64,000 bases of DNA. It comes from Monosporascus cannonballus (lineage: Eukaryota; Ascomycota; Sordariomycetes; Xylariales). This document shows, in pieces, positions 11,728 through 23,519 of the stretch. The notes below the pieces were generated by a model. That model did not search any database. It worked only from the letters and a program-made list of their open reading frames with translations, and had not been told where the DNA came from. A program made the position numbers and the translations under genes. The stretch is taken from contig QJNS01000007.1 of the NCBI GenBank assembly GCA_004154925.1, positions 558,001 through 622,000 on the forward strand. The letters are read 5' to 3'. The stretch's first letter is position 1. Every line of letters begins with the position of its first letter.

Positions 11728-12878
11728 AGAACGAGCCCATTTTTCGCACAACTCCAACTCAGGCCTCGCTAGCTCGTTACGGGGATACGGCATTTAATTG
11801 GTTAAAAAAGAGTACATTACTATGGTATCAGGCAAAATTTTTATCACATTGTCAGGTAGCAGAAGATCGCGCTAGTAGCCACGCCACCCAAATTAGGTGT
11901 AGCCTTTACATGGGTCAACCCCAGGTACATACGATATATTGCAGCCCCTTTGCGACCCTTAACCCCAGGTAGGGTTTTGCTAAGTGGGTCTCCTAACTAG
12001 AATACCTTAAGTGGAATAAAAATTACCCACAACACCATATTAGTACATCGAAACGTGGTAGAGGGGCCTGAGCGAGTTGAGGTAAGTTATCGTATCATCT
12101 AACGGCAGGTCAGTTCCATATCTAAAAAAGGCAAGTGGGTCATACTACAATAACTACTTGACTCACCCACGCCATTGAAGCTATACTAAAATACTCCTGT
12201 TTGCGCCGAATACCTTTTTCAGAGCACCCTTAATGTTCTGCGACGCATATAACCCATCTGTCACAGTTAGGCTGATCGCGAGAAAAGGTTGCATAGAGTA
12301 TGAGAAGTGATAATTGTCCGACTAGAATTAAGCTCTAGGGAGGTGTAGCTAGGAAGCTCTCTATATATTGTGAGCGCGCCGGAACAAGACTTTTCCGGGG
12401 TGCTGTGGAGCTTGATGACTAATACAAATACCCCTATTCCACGACACCATCACTGAAGGATGATCTAACGATGTTAAGGAGGTGAAGGGAATCGAGCGGA
12501 TCAAAAGTTAGTAAACAGGGGCACCAACACGCGAAGAACCTTAGGTAGCGATGGGCTGTTACTCTCAATCCCAACAAATTGCCTACAATAGACGTAGCTG
12601 GTGGCAGCGTTTAAAATTTTCAATTCAAAACTGGGTGAAAGAATAAAAGTATCATACATCGCAAGTGAGCCTCCAATAAACCATAACGAGAAAAGGTGAC
12701 TGCCCCACTTTGCCCGTTGCTTTGCTACCCTCGTCGTAGTCGTATCTATTATTCTGCCACCCACATGGCCCTGGCTCTGCGGAACTGGGCAACGACATCC
12801 GGGAATGGGGAAATACTTTGGCCGGAGTGCGCGAGGCATATCCTGACAACAGCAGGCTACCATGCACGAACCGCTCGG
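11728..12878. other. Island 1 left part, no convincing gene
   Basis: Normal-composition DNA between the solo LTR and the secreted-protein gene, probably its 3' side. The 11-mer AACCCCAGGTA occurs at 11917 and 11961. The 9-mer AAGTGGGTC is at 11982-11990 and 12133-12141. A hairpin with CCGGAA/TTCCGG arms is at 12379-12398. A 120-codon open stretch on the minus strand (12501-12863) has no signal peptide or recognisable motif and I do not call it. Confidence 0.5.
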
Positions 12879-13607
12879 TTAGCCGCAAAACACGTCGATT
12901 CCCGCAGCGAAGAGAGAGCCAGGGCCAGGTAGGAATCCAGCCACGGTAGAGGCAATCTTGCCAATGGTCCCGCAACCATTATCCTGGACCACCTTGTTCG
13001 AGGAAAAGTCGATGATCAGACTATCCGCTAACAAGACGCCATCACGGTACAAGTTCGCCTTAATGGACGACGGCACCTTGTGTCCCCATGAGTGGAACTC
13101 GCATGACGCGCCGCCAAAAAGGCACATGCAATGAGGCCTGACGGAGGCTTTGGGCGTGCCGCAAGCATGCGGACGGTCGCCCCAGATGGGCGAGCCCTCT
13201 TGCCACGTTTTCCCGTAGCAATTGGTGAAGACATTGTAGCCCGTCGGGTCGGAGTTTAGCGTCAACACCTTGTAAAGAGCCTGGACGAGGGCTTCACGCG
13301 AATCATGAGGTCCGAGGCCGGGAACTCTGCCCCACTGCCCGTTGATTTTGACGCGGACGTTGCGGTCAGGCCCGTCGGCCCAACTCATGCACTGGCCGCT
13401 AGAAGCGTCGTACTTGTCTTCGGTCAGAACGCTTCGCTGGTTGCCGGGCTCGCCATAGATCTTTTGCCATGTGTAGCGAAAGATGTCCAAGTTTCCGACG
13501 TCCACCATGTCCTTGGTGTATCGCACTTCAACTTTGATCTTGCCGGCGGCAATGACAGCTGGGGTGAGTGCCGCGAGGGTGACGAGGATGCCTGAAGTGA
13601 ACTTCAT
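12879..13607 (-). CDS. Small cysteine-rich secreted protein, candidate effector
   Basis: A 242-codon intronless frame, ATG at 13607-13605 (A at -3, good context), TAA at 12881-12879. Residues 1-21 form a classic signal peptide: Lys2, hydrophobic core, and A-V-I-A-A before the likely cleavage. The mature part of about 221 residues has eight Cys (73, 130, 149, 160, 162, 169, 212, 241), enough for four disulfides; 149-169 holds the dense cluster with H-C-M-C. The middle is rich in Gly and Trp. Residues 213-240 form a Gly-rich hydrophobic tail ending F-C-G. No transmembrane helix after the signal, no GPI signal, and no domain I recognise, so function is unknown. Codon use is normal and free of RIP, unlike all surroundings. 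Size, cysteines, secretion and isolation in a repeat isochore fit a plant- or host-interaction effector; that role is inference. Confidence 0.85.
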   Translation of the reverse strand: MKFTSGILVTLAALTPAVIAAGKIKVEVRYTKDMVDVGNLDIFRYTWQKIYGEPGNQRSVLTEDKYDASSGQCMSWADGPDRNVRVKINGQWGRVPGLGPHDSREALVQALYKVLTLNSDPTGYNVFTNCYGKTWQEGSPIWGDRPHACGTPKASVRPHCMCLFGGASCEFHSWGHKVPSSIKANLYRDGVLLADSLIIDFSSNKVVQDNGCGTIGKIASTVAGFLPGPGSLFAAGIDVFCG

Positions 13608-13770
13608 TGTCTGGGATGGTGTTGGTAGTGCGAGCGTATCTCTGAAACACTGTGACTGGCAACTTGGGATGTGCAGGCTTCGATGTTAAGCAGGAGGATG
13701 ATGGTGTGTTAAAGGATGGAGAGTTGCCTGAGCGGTCGAGATGCCAGTCTTTTTATATATGTGGCTGGCA
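13608..13770 (-). promoter_or_regulatory. Promoter and 5' leader of the secreted-protein gene
   Basis: On the minus strand a TATA box (TATATAAAA, 13751-13759) lies about 145 bases before the ATG. It is followed by a C/T-rich leader containing CCATCATCCTCC, typical of fungal 5' leaders. The spacing suggests a transcription start roughly 110-120 bases before the ATG. Confidence 0.55.
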
Positions 13771-14630
13771 AAACTTGAACCGGCTAACTCTGGCGAGCCA
13801 GGTCGGGAAACGCCGTCCACACTGACCGAAGTTTGTCCCATAAACAGATGAGTCCGCACCGAGCCCGCTCCTGGACTCCCAAGAGGCAGACCACGGCCAG
13901 CCAAGAAATGCCATGTATCCTAACTACTGCATAGCCGCCTCACAGTTCGTATCAGGAAACTCCACTGTTTAGGCATATCACAGTGTAACGAACCTGTCAT
14001 ATATCCACCTGGAGGTATGAACAGTATCCGAAATGGGGTCTTGATTTACAGGTAACAATAGGGCGAGGAATGATTCAGTGGTCTGTTCGTTAAAGAGATT
14101 TGCGGACTCTTCCTTCAATCAGAAAACAATGCCTTTAATTAAAGACTTAGATTAATAGCTAAAGAGCGAAGCTAAGTAGGTGGCTATCTACAGTAAATCA
14201 TCAGTCATATATATCCTTCTGGTCTCCCTTGGTCTCTGGAGATCACGAAAGACAGTCTCCCTCGGTCTCTGGAATTTGACAGAGACACTTGGTTCGCCGG
14301 AGTTTATCCCGTTGCAGTGGGGAGTTTAACGGGTTTGTTCGCCTGGCCTCTTTCGGGTCTAGTGGAGTTCCTTTCGAACGTAACACACAGTTGTCAGGGG
14401 CACTTTCTGTTCGATGCGTCCACAGGCCCACCATATGCCGTCAAAGGCTACGATGTAACCTTGGACCCCACCCAATGAACTACCCTAGCAATGAATACGA
14501 ATGTTAACCAAAACACGGGATAAATAGAAATTAATTACAAAGGAACAAAGTAATTAATATTATTGTCGAAAATGTAGAAAAAAGCTTGTGAAAGGTAAAA
14601 TATTATGCTATAAGAGCAAACATTTAAACA
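13771..14630. other. Upstream part of island 1 and AT-rich edge, no gene seen
   Basis: Normal composition up to about 14520, then a fall into AT-rich sequence. It contains a 19-bp direct repeat (14222-14273). Small open frames at 13686-13904 and 14243-14507 lack any coding signs. Confidence 0.5.
14222..14273. repeat. 19-bp direct repeat, two copies
   Basis: GTCTCCCTTGGTCTCTGGA at 14222-14240 and a copy with one T/C difference at 14255-14273, offset 33 bp. Confidence 0.75.
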
Positions 14631-14998
14631 TATAACGGCAAGGGGTTTAACCAACTGTTGGACCTAAGTCGTACGAGTTTATGTTAGCAGCAGTATCGTG
14701 GAAATCTAAGCAATAAAATAACTTAATACCGTTTCGTAATACCAAAGGTGCCTTACATAACGAATTGTTGTTATAAGCTAATAGTATTTAAATTATGAAA
14801 TTAACGAACGTATATATCTTATATATATTAACTGGATCTTTTTAAATTTTTAAAATTACCATAGATTTAATTTTATTACATACGACTGGTTCTGTATGGA
14901 TTCACCTGGATCTTGACGCCAAAAGAGATCCAAATCACGTAACTCATTTGCGTGAGTCCGACCGTTTCATATGACCGGTCTTAGCTTGGATCGTAACA
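14631..14998 (-). mobile_element. Solo LTR (L6), mildly mutated
   Basis: Starts TATAACGGCA and ends GATCGTAACA, with no internal region on either side. The U3 class is that of element F (GACGCCAAAAGAGATCC). Flanks AAACA (14626-14630) and AAGTA (14999-15003) differ only by two transitions, consistent with a target duplication AAGCA altered by RIP. It retains CCGACCG at 14958-14964. Confidence 0.85.
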
Positions 14999-16203
14999 AA
15001 GTAGGTCTCGATATAGCAAGCTTAGAATACGTATTAATAAAACTATAGGTAAAACAAAATGTACAAGCTAAAGGTTTATGGTACAAAACTAGAATTTATT
15101 AATCTTTTAGTAATAATGTAACGTAGATTATTACAATTTCATAAATATTTTTATTGTTCTATTTAGAATTTCTTCATTTATAAAATTTAACTTAAAAATA
15201 TATTAAAGAGCTTTTGAATTCAAAATTTTAAATTATATCTATATTAAAAAAACAGATTCAAACAAGTACATCATGCCGTTAATTCACTTTATAGATAAAC
15301 CATACTAAAACAATATATGTTAAAAGTTGGAAAAAGTGAAAATATACTTAAATTTAAATGCTTATATAACGGAGGTTTAGGTGAAAGTTTGTGTTATATT
15401 AATTATTGTAAATTAATTTTTCTGTTTATTAAAATACTATATATATAATTACACTTGATTTATAAATATATGTACATAGATATAGAATTCTCATACTTCT
15501 GTAAAGTGCTTATTTGAAAGTATTTCCGCTTTTTTTAATTTATTTTATTTTTATAAAGCGAGGCAAAAATTTAAATGCATAGAAAATAGTTAAAATACAA
15601 TAATTCCGTATAGAAGCAAAATCGAGCCACATTTTATATTTATATAAGGCATCATAATAGATCAACATTTTTTAATATTTATTTAATATAAAACATATTA
15701 TAAATATAGCCGTGTAATATAAGGTAAAATAAGCACGATTTAATATTTCTTACTTTTTAAATGCTTTCTTTTCAATGTTTAATTTATTGAACATTTTGGG
15801 TTTATTTTATATTCATTTTTCGTTTATTGAAACATTATAAAACAATGCATAAAAAATCGTTTGTTGGTAAAAGTAAATTGTTTTGTTATTTATAAAAACT
15901 TATTGCTTTATTGTATAAATTTATATTAATTTATTAACAGCTTTAAACTATAGCAGGCATCGTAATATATCTTTATGCAGTGTTGAAAGAGTTTTATCTT
16001 AAAAAATCCGGGGTTTACAGTTTGTATAAGTTATAAAGTCAATATTAATATGGTGTAAAATTTCGAAAAATTAATAACAACTTATAAAAAAGTGTTAATG
16101 GTAAATTTATTGGTTTTTATTGTGGTCTTATAATTGCACATTGTTAAGAATATATATAAATTCTTATTAAAAAACAAATATATAAATATTTATAATAACG
16201 TTA
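14999..16203. other. AT-rich intergenic stretch
   Basis: Very AT-rich but with TG and CA words still present, so less RIP-like than the elements. No gene, RNA or repeat recognised. CGTTA at 16199-16203 is the left target duplication of element E. Confidence 0.5.
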
Positions 16204-16583
16204 TGTTAAGGCCCAACCAGCTTCGGCCGCAAAAAGATCAGACCAAAATCATACGGACCACCTCCGGGTCACGTGACGGTGATCACTGCCAAGCTAGTAA
16301 TCATTAATCATCAAAAATAATCCCAAGTAATCATAATCACCACCGATTACGTAGTCATAAGTAATTAAGCTAAAAAGAAAAAACATATATACGTTTATTA
16401 ATTTTATAGTTTGGATAACATTAACTTATAATATTTATTAATATTAATCGTTATCTAAAGCACTTTTAATATTAAGAAACGTAATACGGTACTGTATTTA
16501 TTATTTAGATTTTTACGATATTCTTATTAATATAAACCCGTACGATTAAAGTTTAATAATTAATTAAACCTTAAGCCGTTATA
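16204..16583 (+). repeat. 5' LTR of element E (L7)
   Basis: Starts TGTTAAGGCCC and ends GCCGTTATA. Its U3 is GC-rich and lightly mutated, keeping GTCACGTGAC at 16268-16277. It is followed by the leader starting CGTTATAAGC. Confidence 0.92.
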
Positions 16584-19500
16584 CGTTATAAGCTTTTATT
16601 TAGTAATACCGTCAAACTCTGAATAATATTGCCGACATTATAATTACTAGTAAGTAACCCGAATAATCTATTTACCAAGCCCTTAATTACTCGGACATTA
16701 AAATGAAATCCGAAAAAAAAAAGCTTCGCCTTTTTCGCGAAAAAGTTTTTTTAACGCCTGGATATTATAAACGAACGTATTATCCAGCGTAAAAAAGACA
16801 ATAATAATTTTACGACGTCCCTTTAAGCCGCTTATAAAAAACTTAAAGAAAAAGGAAAAACTTTCGAAACCGGAAAACTCTTTCGAACATATTGAGTTAT
16901 TTAACTAAATTTTATTAAGAAACCAAAAAAGGTCTTTAAATTTCCTAAACAAAAACCTCTCGACGGAACCTCGACCAAATTATAACTGTTTTTAATTTAA
17001 TGCGGAACATATTTTAAGTATTTTCTTATTTAACTTATTACGTCCATTATATAAATCGAATTCGTAATCGGATAACTTACCGAAAACGAAGTTATTTAAT
17101 TTAAATCTATTATAAAAAAATATACTACTTTGATAATTAAAAAACGGATCCTGAAGATAATGCGCATTTATAACGAATATAAATAGTACGAATAAATATT
17201 AACGCAGGTTTTCGGAATAATAAATAAAAAAACAAAAGCCGAAATGCAAATCCAGTAATTTACGATAAAAAATTAGGATCTAATTATAGCAATACGTTAA
17301 TTTAATTAGCCGTTAAGCTAAATTAAGGATAAGAATTATTAATAGCTAAGTTTTTTCGGCGGCCTAAAAAATATATATATAAGGGATTTTTTAAACTTAA
17401 TCGGCCTAATTATTTGTCAGATTATATCATTATGGTAATTAAGATTGACGATTGATAATAAGTATAGCGTACCAGAGGCATTAAAGGGAAAAACGATAAC
17501 AAACATAAATATACGGCCAATATTAATGTTTTTTGGCGTAATAATACTTTTTACGGAATAAAACCAGGACTTATAGAATTGGGAATTATTTATAAGAAAA
17601 ATGAAAATTAAATTAAATATTATAATTATAACAAAATGGGGCATAAGATAATATGGTATAAAGTATCTAAGAAGCCCCGTTAAGATAACTAAAAACTTGT
17701 ACCTAAGGAATAATTTAAAAAAAATCAGAAAAATAAACTTATTAATATAATTCGAACTAAATACATATCAAGACCTTCATGGCAAAAGGTTTAATAAGGA
17801 TTGTTACGATAAGAAATTCGACGAAAAATACAAAAAACCAAGAAACTGGTTTAATAAATATTGCAAACATAACGAAAAGCATTATAAGGATAATTATGCG
17901 AATACGAGAATTAAAGAGAAAAAATCTGTTCCGGAACCCTTAATCGATACGGCAAAATATACATTATATATTATTAACGACGAAAATATCTCGATTAAGA
18001 AAAATAAAAACGATATATATACGGACGAATTATCCGCATATATTATAAAAAATTCGATTTTCCAAACCATATAGGAAATAATAAAAACGATAAATAATAA
18101 TATTAATATTTTAAATCCATATTCCTGAAAAGTATTTAATAATTGGCCGAAACAGAAAATTAATTTTTAAAAAAATAATACCCGCAAAAAAACCTTTTCA
18201 TTATTACTAGTAATATAATTACCAAACGGAAAAAGACTTAATTTAAAATATAATTAAAAAATATTAGCAGAACATTATTACAAATTTTTATTTATAATTA
18301 GCATTTATTATAAACTTTTACAAAAAAGATTTTTGAAAAAAGTATTTTAATTTATAAATAAATTCTAGAAGGATAATTAAAATAATATATAATAAAACGT
18401 AATTGTAAATATAAAAAACGTTTATTCGATAAAAAGAAATTATAACAAAATTAAAAATAATTAATATAATTGGAAAAGATAATATACCGGTAATAACGAT
18501 AAATATAGCAATTTAACGCGTTAAACGAAAAAATATAAATAAGGTTCGATAAATTCGAATAGGAATTAAAAAAAGCGATTACGTATAAAAAAGCTGCAAA
18601 ATAACGAAACTCAAAGAAATTAAAAGAAATTTCTGAAAAAGGTTTTAAACGTAACGATAAAATTAATAATAACTTTATTACATTAAATATACGAATCGGA
18701 ATATATTAATATACCGTAATAATATATTACGGAGCTTTAAGCAGGAATTACATTATACCAAATATGGATAATAAATTTAAATTGCTATAAAAATACAAAT
18801 TAAAACCTTATATAACGACGAATACCGAAAATTAAAAATTCGCTTATAATAACGAGAAGATTATACGCAAAATTAATTATTTAAATATTTTTATTTAAAG
18901 ATAATATTAAATAATTTATTTCGATTTTACTTTATTAAGGAATTACCATATAATCTTAAGATTATTATAAATACGTTAATACGGAATCTTAATTAATAAA
19001 AAGATTAGTTAAGTAAAGTTTGCTTTATATCTTATTAACAAATAAAAATATTTAAAATTTTAATATTAAATCGAAAATAATAATAAATGAAAATAAAAAG
19101 ATACGGCAAACACCTTATTACTTAAAAAGATAAAATATAAAAAAATTAGTATTAAAAAAGAATACGACGTATTATTACTATTATCAAAAATAAAACTAAA
19201 ATAATTAAATAACGATTTAAAATAATAATAATCCTAAGAGTTAAAGATTTTAATTAATATATTATTATAATACCATAAATACAAATAATGTTTTAAAAAA
19301 AAGTTCGATATGAAATTATTAGAACATAACGAATAAAATTATAAAATAACCTTTAAAAAAGTTTCTTAACGAAGTTTTACTGTATTTATAATATTAATAA
19401 AAATAAATTACGTACTTTCAGAAAATACCTAGAAAATTAGTTACAAAAAAATAGATTCAATTTTCGAAATTACCGGCAAAATACCTTATATTTTTCGTAT

Positions 19501-20766
19501 TAAAGAAAAAGGGAAAATTATAACTTATGGTTAACTATAGACAACTAAACGATATTATTATTAAAAAATAAATATTATTATTTTTAATTACAGAAATAAA
19601 AAATTAATTTTATAAAGTTAAATAATTCAAGGTATTTGATTTTAAAAATAAATATAATTTTCTTAAGATTAAAAAGCATACGAATAAAAAATATTTTTTT
19701 AAAACGAAATACGGATTATTTAAATATTTAGTTATATTAATTGAATTTACTTATGTACTAGTAATTTTCCAACAAATAATTAATTAAGTATTACGAAAAT
19801 ACCTCGATATTTTCCTTATTTGCTATTTCGGCGACATTTTTATCTTTTTAAAAACAAAAATAATATACGCAAAATACGTTTATAAGATTTTTTAAGCTTT
19901 ATGAAACGCAAAATTATATATTAACGCAAAAAAAGCCAGTCTTAAGTACAAAAAATAAAATATCTAAGATATATTATTACCTTAAAATATATTAGAATAA
20001 ACCTTAAGAAAATCATTATAATCATAAAATAGCCAACGCTAATAACGGTAAAACGAATATAAGTATTCTTTAAATTTGCAAAGTATTATGAGAAATTTAT
20101 TCGAAATTTTAACAAAATAATTATATTTTTAATGAACCTCACGAAAAAAAAAATTAAATTAACGCCAAATACGAAAAAAGCGTTTGACAACGTGAAAAAT
20201 ACAATTATTAACGAATTAATATTAATTATGTATAATCTAAATCGTTCCGTTAAACTAAAAACTGATATTTCGGATTACGTATTAAATACAATAATCGGAT
20301 AACAAAATAATTAAGGCAAATTATACCTTATTATATTCTTTTCGTACAAATAAAAAGGAGCCGAACTTAATTACGGCATTTCAAATAAGGAATTTATGGC
20401 CATTATTATGGCATTTCGAAATTTTAAGCATTTCTTAAAAGGAAATTTGCACTATATTAAGATTTATACGGATTATCAAAACCTTATTCGATTTATTACG
20501 ACCAGAAAATTTATAAAACGATAATTTCGCTATATAAAAAAATTAGCGAACGTCGATTTCGTTATTAGCAAAAAAAAAAGATTCAGAAAATAATAGAGCA
20601 AATACCTTAAGCAAATAACCTAACCTCAAAAAAAATTAATTAAAGTTAATTATATAATTTTCGATATTATTACAAAAAAATATTTACGCCTATAATAAAT
20701 TATAATAATTCGGCTAATACCTTTTAATATACATTAAAAGATTTAGTAATATAACGATAATCTCCT

Positions 20767-21134
20767 TATAACGGCTAGAAGTGTAACCAACTATTAAACC
20801 TTAGTCGTGCGGGTTTATATTAGCAGAAGTATCGTAAAACTCTATAACAATAAGGTAACTTAGTTACGTCTCTTGATACTAAAGGCGCAAAAGCGTACTA
20901 CAAACAATTAATATTAATAAATGTATATATCCTTTTTCTGGCTTAAGTTGCTTAAACGGCTTAAACCCTTAAGTCCGTTAAGCCCTTTAAGCCCTTTCGC
21001 CGGCTTAAGGGGCTTAAGGTATTTGGTATTTTAAGACCTTTAAGCCGGTTACGTAACATCTCGGCGGGGGTCAGGGTTTGTGTTTTCGTGGGTCCGACCG
21101 TTCGCTAGAAAGCCAAGACCGTTAGGTCATAACA
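20767..21134 (-). mobile_element. Solo LTR (L8) inserted in pol of element E
   Basis: Starts TATAACGGCT and ends GTCATAACA, in reverse orientation. The U3 is of the GGCTTAAG-rich class shared with G. Flanks CTCCT (20762-20766) and CTTCC (21135-21139) differ by two C/T transitions. Uninterrupted copies in G and H have a single matching site, which supports an insertion with a CTCCC target later hit by RIP. It keeps CCGACCG at 21094-21100. Confidence 0.88.
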
Positions 21135-22410
21135 CTTCCAGAAAACCAAAAAACAAATAAGATATAAGTTTCGGAAAAATATCGAAAGAATTTAATACGA
21201 AATATATAAGAATATCAATTATACGGATATCCAGAAATCTATAAACTCATAAAACGTTTTTAACGTATATATTGCTGTTCTAAAATAAAATTAATAATAC
21301 AAACAATTATAAAGCAATATAATATTTACGCCAAAGTAAAGGCTCGACGACATAAACTATACGGAAAATTACAACCGTTATTAATTCCAAAATAACCATA
21401 ATATTTAATTATATTTGATTTTATTACCAAATTTCTTATATTAGAAAATCCTATTACAAAAATACATTATAATAACATTTTCGATATTATCGATCGATTT
21501 ACAAAGTTTTCCTATTTGCTATTATATTATAAGGATATAAACGCCGAACAAATAGCATATATTTTCTTTAAACTTATTTTCAACATATAAGGATTATTAA
21601 AAAAGATTATTTTAAATAAAGAATCGATATTTATATTAAATTTTAGTAAAGCTTAATAATACAAATCGGCCTCAACTATAAGTTATCTATCGTATTTAAA
21701 CCTTAAATAAATAAATAAATAAAATAAATAAATTAAACCTTAAAAACTTATTTACGATATTATATTAATTATAAACAAAATAATTATATTAAAAAATTAC
21801 CAATCGCATAATTCGCTTATAATACCTATTACTACGAAAATATCAAAATAATATTTACAAACGCGAATTTTGATTTTACTTTAAAAACTTATAAAAAGGT
21901 ACGCGATAACGGCCTAATTAACGTTAAAATAATTTTTACATTAAAATAACTACGACAATTATACCAAAAAAATAAAAACGGAATGAAAATTCGTACGTAA
22001 TCAAATAAGCAAGTATTATAATCAGAAAAAATTAAAAGGATTAACTTTCGAAAAAAAGAAAATAATTCTTTTTGTTACAAAAAACATTTAAACAAAATAA
22101 CCCAATAGAAAATTCGATTTTAAATATATCAACCCATATAAAATCGCTAAAAAGATTTTAGAAAATAATTACTAATTAAAATTTTTATCAAAAGTTAAAT
22201 TCCATTTAATTTTATATATTTTTTTAGTCGAATTAATAAAGGACATAATTAAAATACATACGGTACAAAACGATATTGAAATAAAAAACAAATAAATATA
22301 TAAAATAAAGAAAACTTTCGATATACGAAAACAAATCGAATTTACCTAATACCTAATTAAATGGAAAAAATATCCGGATTTCGAAAATACTTAAGAATTT
22401 GCCAAAAGTT

Positions 22411-23030
22411 TTATTAGCGCCTAACGTTTGTTAAAAGGTTTTCATTAATAACGATAAGCGCATTTTAATTAACGGTTAACTAATTAATAACCGGGATATC
22501 GGGCCAATCGGTTACGGCCTATATTAATATAATAACCGTAACGGCGGCTTTTAGTTAATTCCTTTCCTAACGCTTTTATTCTTTTAATTTGTCCAATAAT
22601 TGGAGCTTACGTTATACCATAATAACGTTTTTAAAACGAATTAATACTTTTTATTTATATAAACGAATAAAACAAGAAAAAGCTTTATTTATTTTTTTCT
22701 AATAACGACGTTAAGCCTAAAAATAAAATCGTTAAAACTTTAATAATCGCTTTTCGGCAAACCTCTTTTTACGTTTTAAACGTTAATATTTGCGGCAAAT
22801 ATTTTGTAAAACAAAAGCGGTATATCGATATTATCGCAAAACCGATTTCGATTAATATATTTTTTATAGTTTAAAACGTTTTTTATTATTTTATATTCTA
22901 AATTCTTCGCAAAATCATAAAAATAAGGCATAATTTCGTATCCGAATTCGATAAAAGATTTTACGAAATTAATACGATAAATAAAAAAAGGACCAAAAAC
23001 TTAATAAGTCTTTGAAATACGGGACGATAT
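22411..23030 (-). pseudogene. Antisense Zn2Cys6/coiled-coil frame of element E
   Basis: Minus-strand relic between chromodomain and 3' LTR. The start would be ATA (former ATG) at 23030-23028, reading I-S-S-R-I. A stop at 22413-22411 lies within the chromodomain codons, as in G. The second half of a zinc cluster is visible as Y-K-K-Y-I-N-R-N-R-F-C, that is C-x2-C-x6-C with two Cys turned to Tyr; a further Tyr eight residues before fits the third Cys. The C-terminal side has L-Q-L-L-D-K-L-K-E followed by RIP stops. The overall length is not a multiple of three, so frameshifts are present. Confidence 0.55.
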
Positions 23031-23120
23031 AGTTCAGAAAGCAAAAAAGAAAAAAAATATTTACCGAACGAAAAAATCAAAAAAATCTTAAGCGTAAAAT
23101 TTTTGGGTAAGGGAAAATCG

Positions 23121-23519
23121 TATTACCGCCTAATAAACTTTGGCCGCAAAAAACGGTCAAACCAAAATCATACGAACCATTTTCGGATTACATAACGGTA
23201 ATTGTTATTAAGCCAATAATTATTAATAATTAAAGGTAATTTTAAATAATTATAATTCTTACTGATTACGTAATTATAAATAATTAAGCCAAAAGGAAGG
23301 AAAATATATATATTTATTATTTCCATAATTTAAATAACATTAATTTACAATATTTATTAATATTAATCGTTTGCAATATAATATCGTTACCCAAGACACC
23401 TTTAGTATTACGAAACGTAATAGGTTACTATATTTATTGTTCAGATTCCTACGATACTTTTGCTAACATAAACCCGTACAACTAAGGTTTAATAGTTAGT
23501 TAAACCCCAAGCCGTTACA
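23121..23519 (+). repeat. 3' LTR of element E (L9)
   Basis: Starts TATTACCGCC and ends GCCGTTACA, followed by TSD CGTTA. Same U3 class as L7 but more mutated, so the two LTRs of one element suffered RIP unequally. Preceded by a purine-rich GGGTAAGGGAAAA tract. Confidence 0.9.

Larger units (their letters stand above)
11340..14520. other. Island 1: unmutated, normal-composition DNA
   Basis: About 3.2 kb with balanced base composition and abundant CA/TG words, sharply different from both flanks. It holds the solo LTR L5 on its left edge and the secreted-protein gene. Its survival between RIP-destroyed repeats shows that it is single-copy, or arrived after the last RIP cycle. Confidence 0.75.
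16584..23120 (+). pseudogene. Gag-Pol relic of element E
   Basis: The gag start is likely ATG 16703-16705 (M-K-S-E-K-K-K). The zinc knuckle near 17611-17652 has its Cys mutated to Tyr but keeps G-H. A protease-like F-I-I stretch lies near 18200. The RT motif at 19824-19838 reads Y-F-G-D-I (from Y-L-D-D-I), so one catalytic Asp is lost. RNase H tail Y-T-D-Y-Q-N-L is at 20465-20485, followed by T-T-R-K-F. Integrase core D-R-F-T-K-F-S is at 21492-21512. The chromodomain at 22349-22420 has I-K-W-K-K-Y-P; its second Trp is a stop. The frame is interrupted by solo LTR L8 between RNase H and integrase. Confidence 0.88.
16204..23519 (+). mobile_element. Element E: complete Ty3/Gypsy chromovirus carrying a solo LTR insertion
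   Basis: Full element with LTRs 16204-16583 and 23121-23519. Perfect 5-bp duplications CGTTA lie at 16199-16203 and 23520-23524. It is 7316 bp including the later 368-bp LTR inserted at 20767-21134, so about 6.9 kb originally. Order: 5' LTR, gag, protease, RT, RNase H, integrase, chromodomain, antisense frame, 3' LTR. Heavily RIP-mutated and inactive. Confidence 0.93.

Noticed and set aside
11394..11797. Several frames of 74-103 codons
   Set aside because: All fall in or around the unmutated solo LTR, which is fully explained by its LTR ends and TSD.
12501..12863. 120-codon minus-strand frame just downstream of the secreted-protein gene
   Set aside because: No signal peptide, no recognised motif, no own promoter; most likely in the 3' region of the upstream gene.
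13725..13790. tRNA-like sequence with GCCAG/CTGGC stem and A-box-like TGCCTGAGCGG
   Set aside because: No valid T-loop or acceptor stem, and the place is explained by the TATA-containing promoter of the secreted-protein gene.
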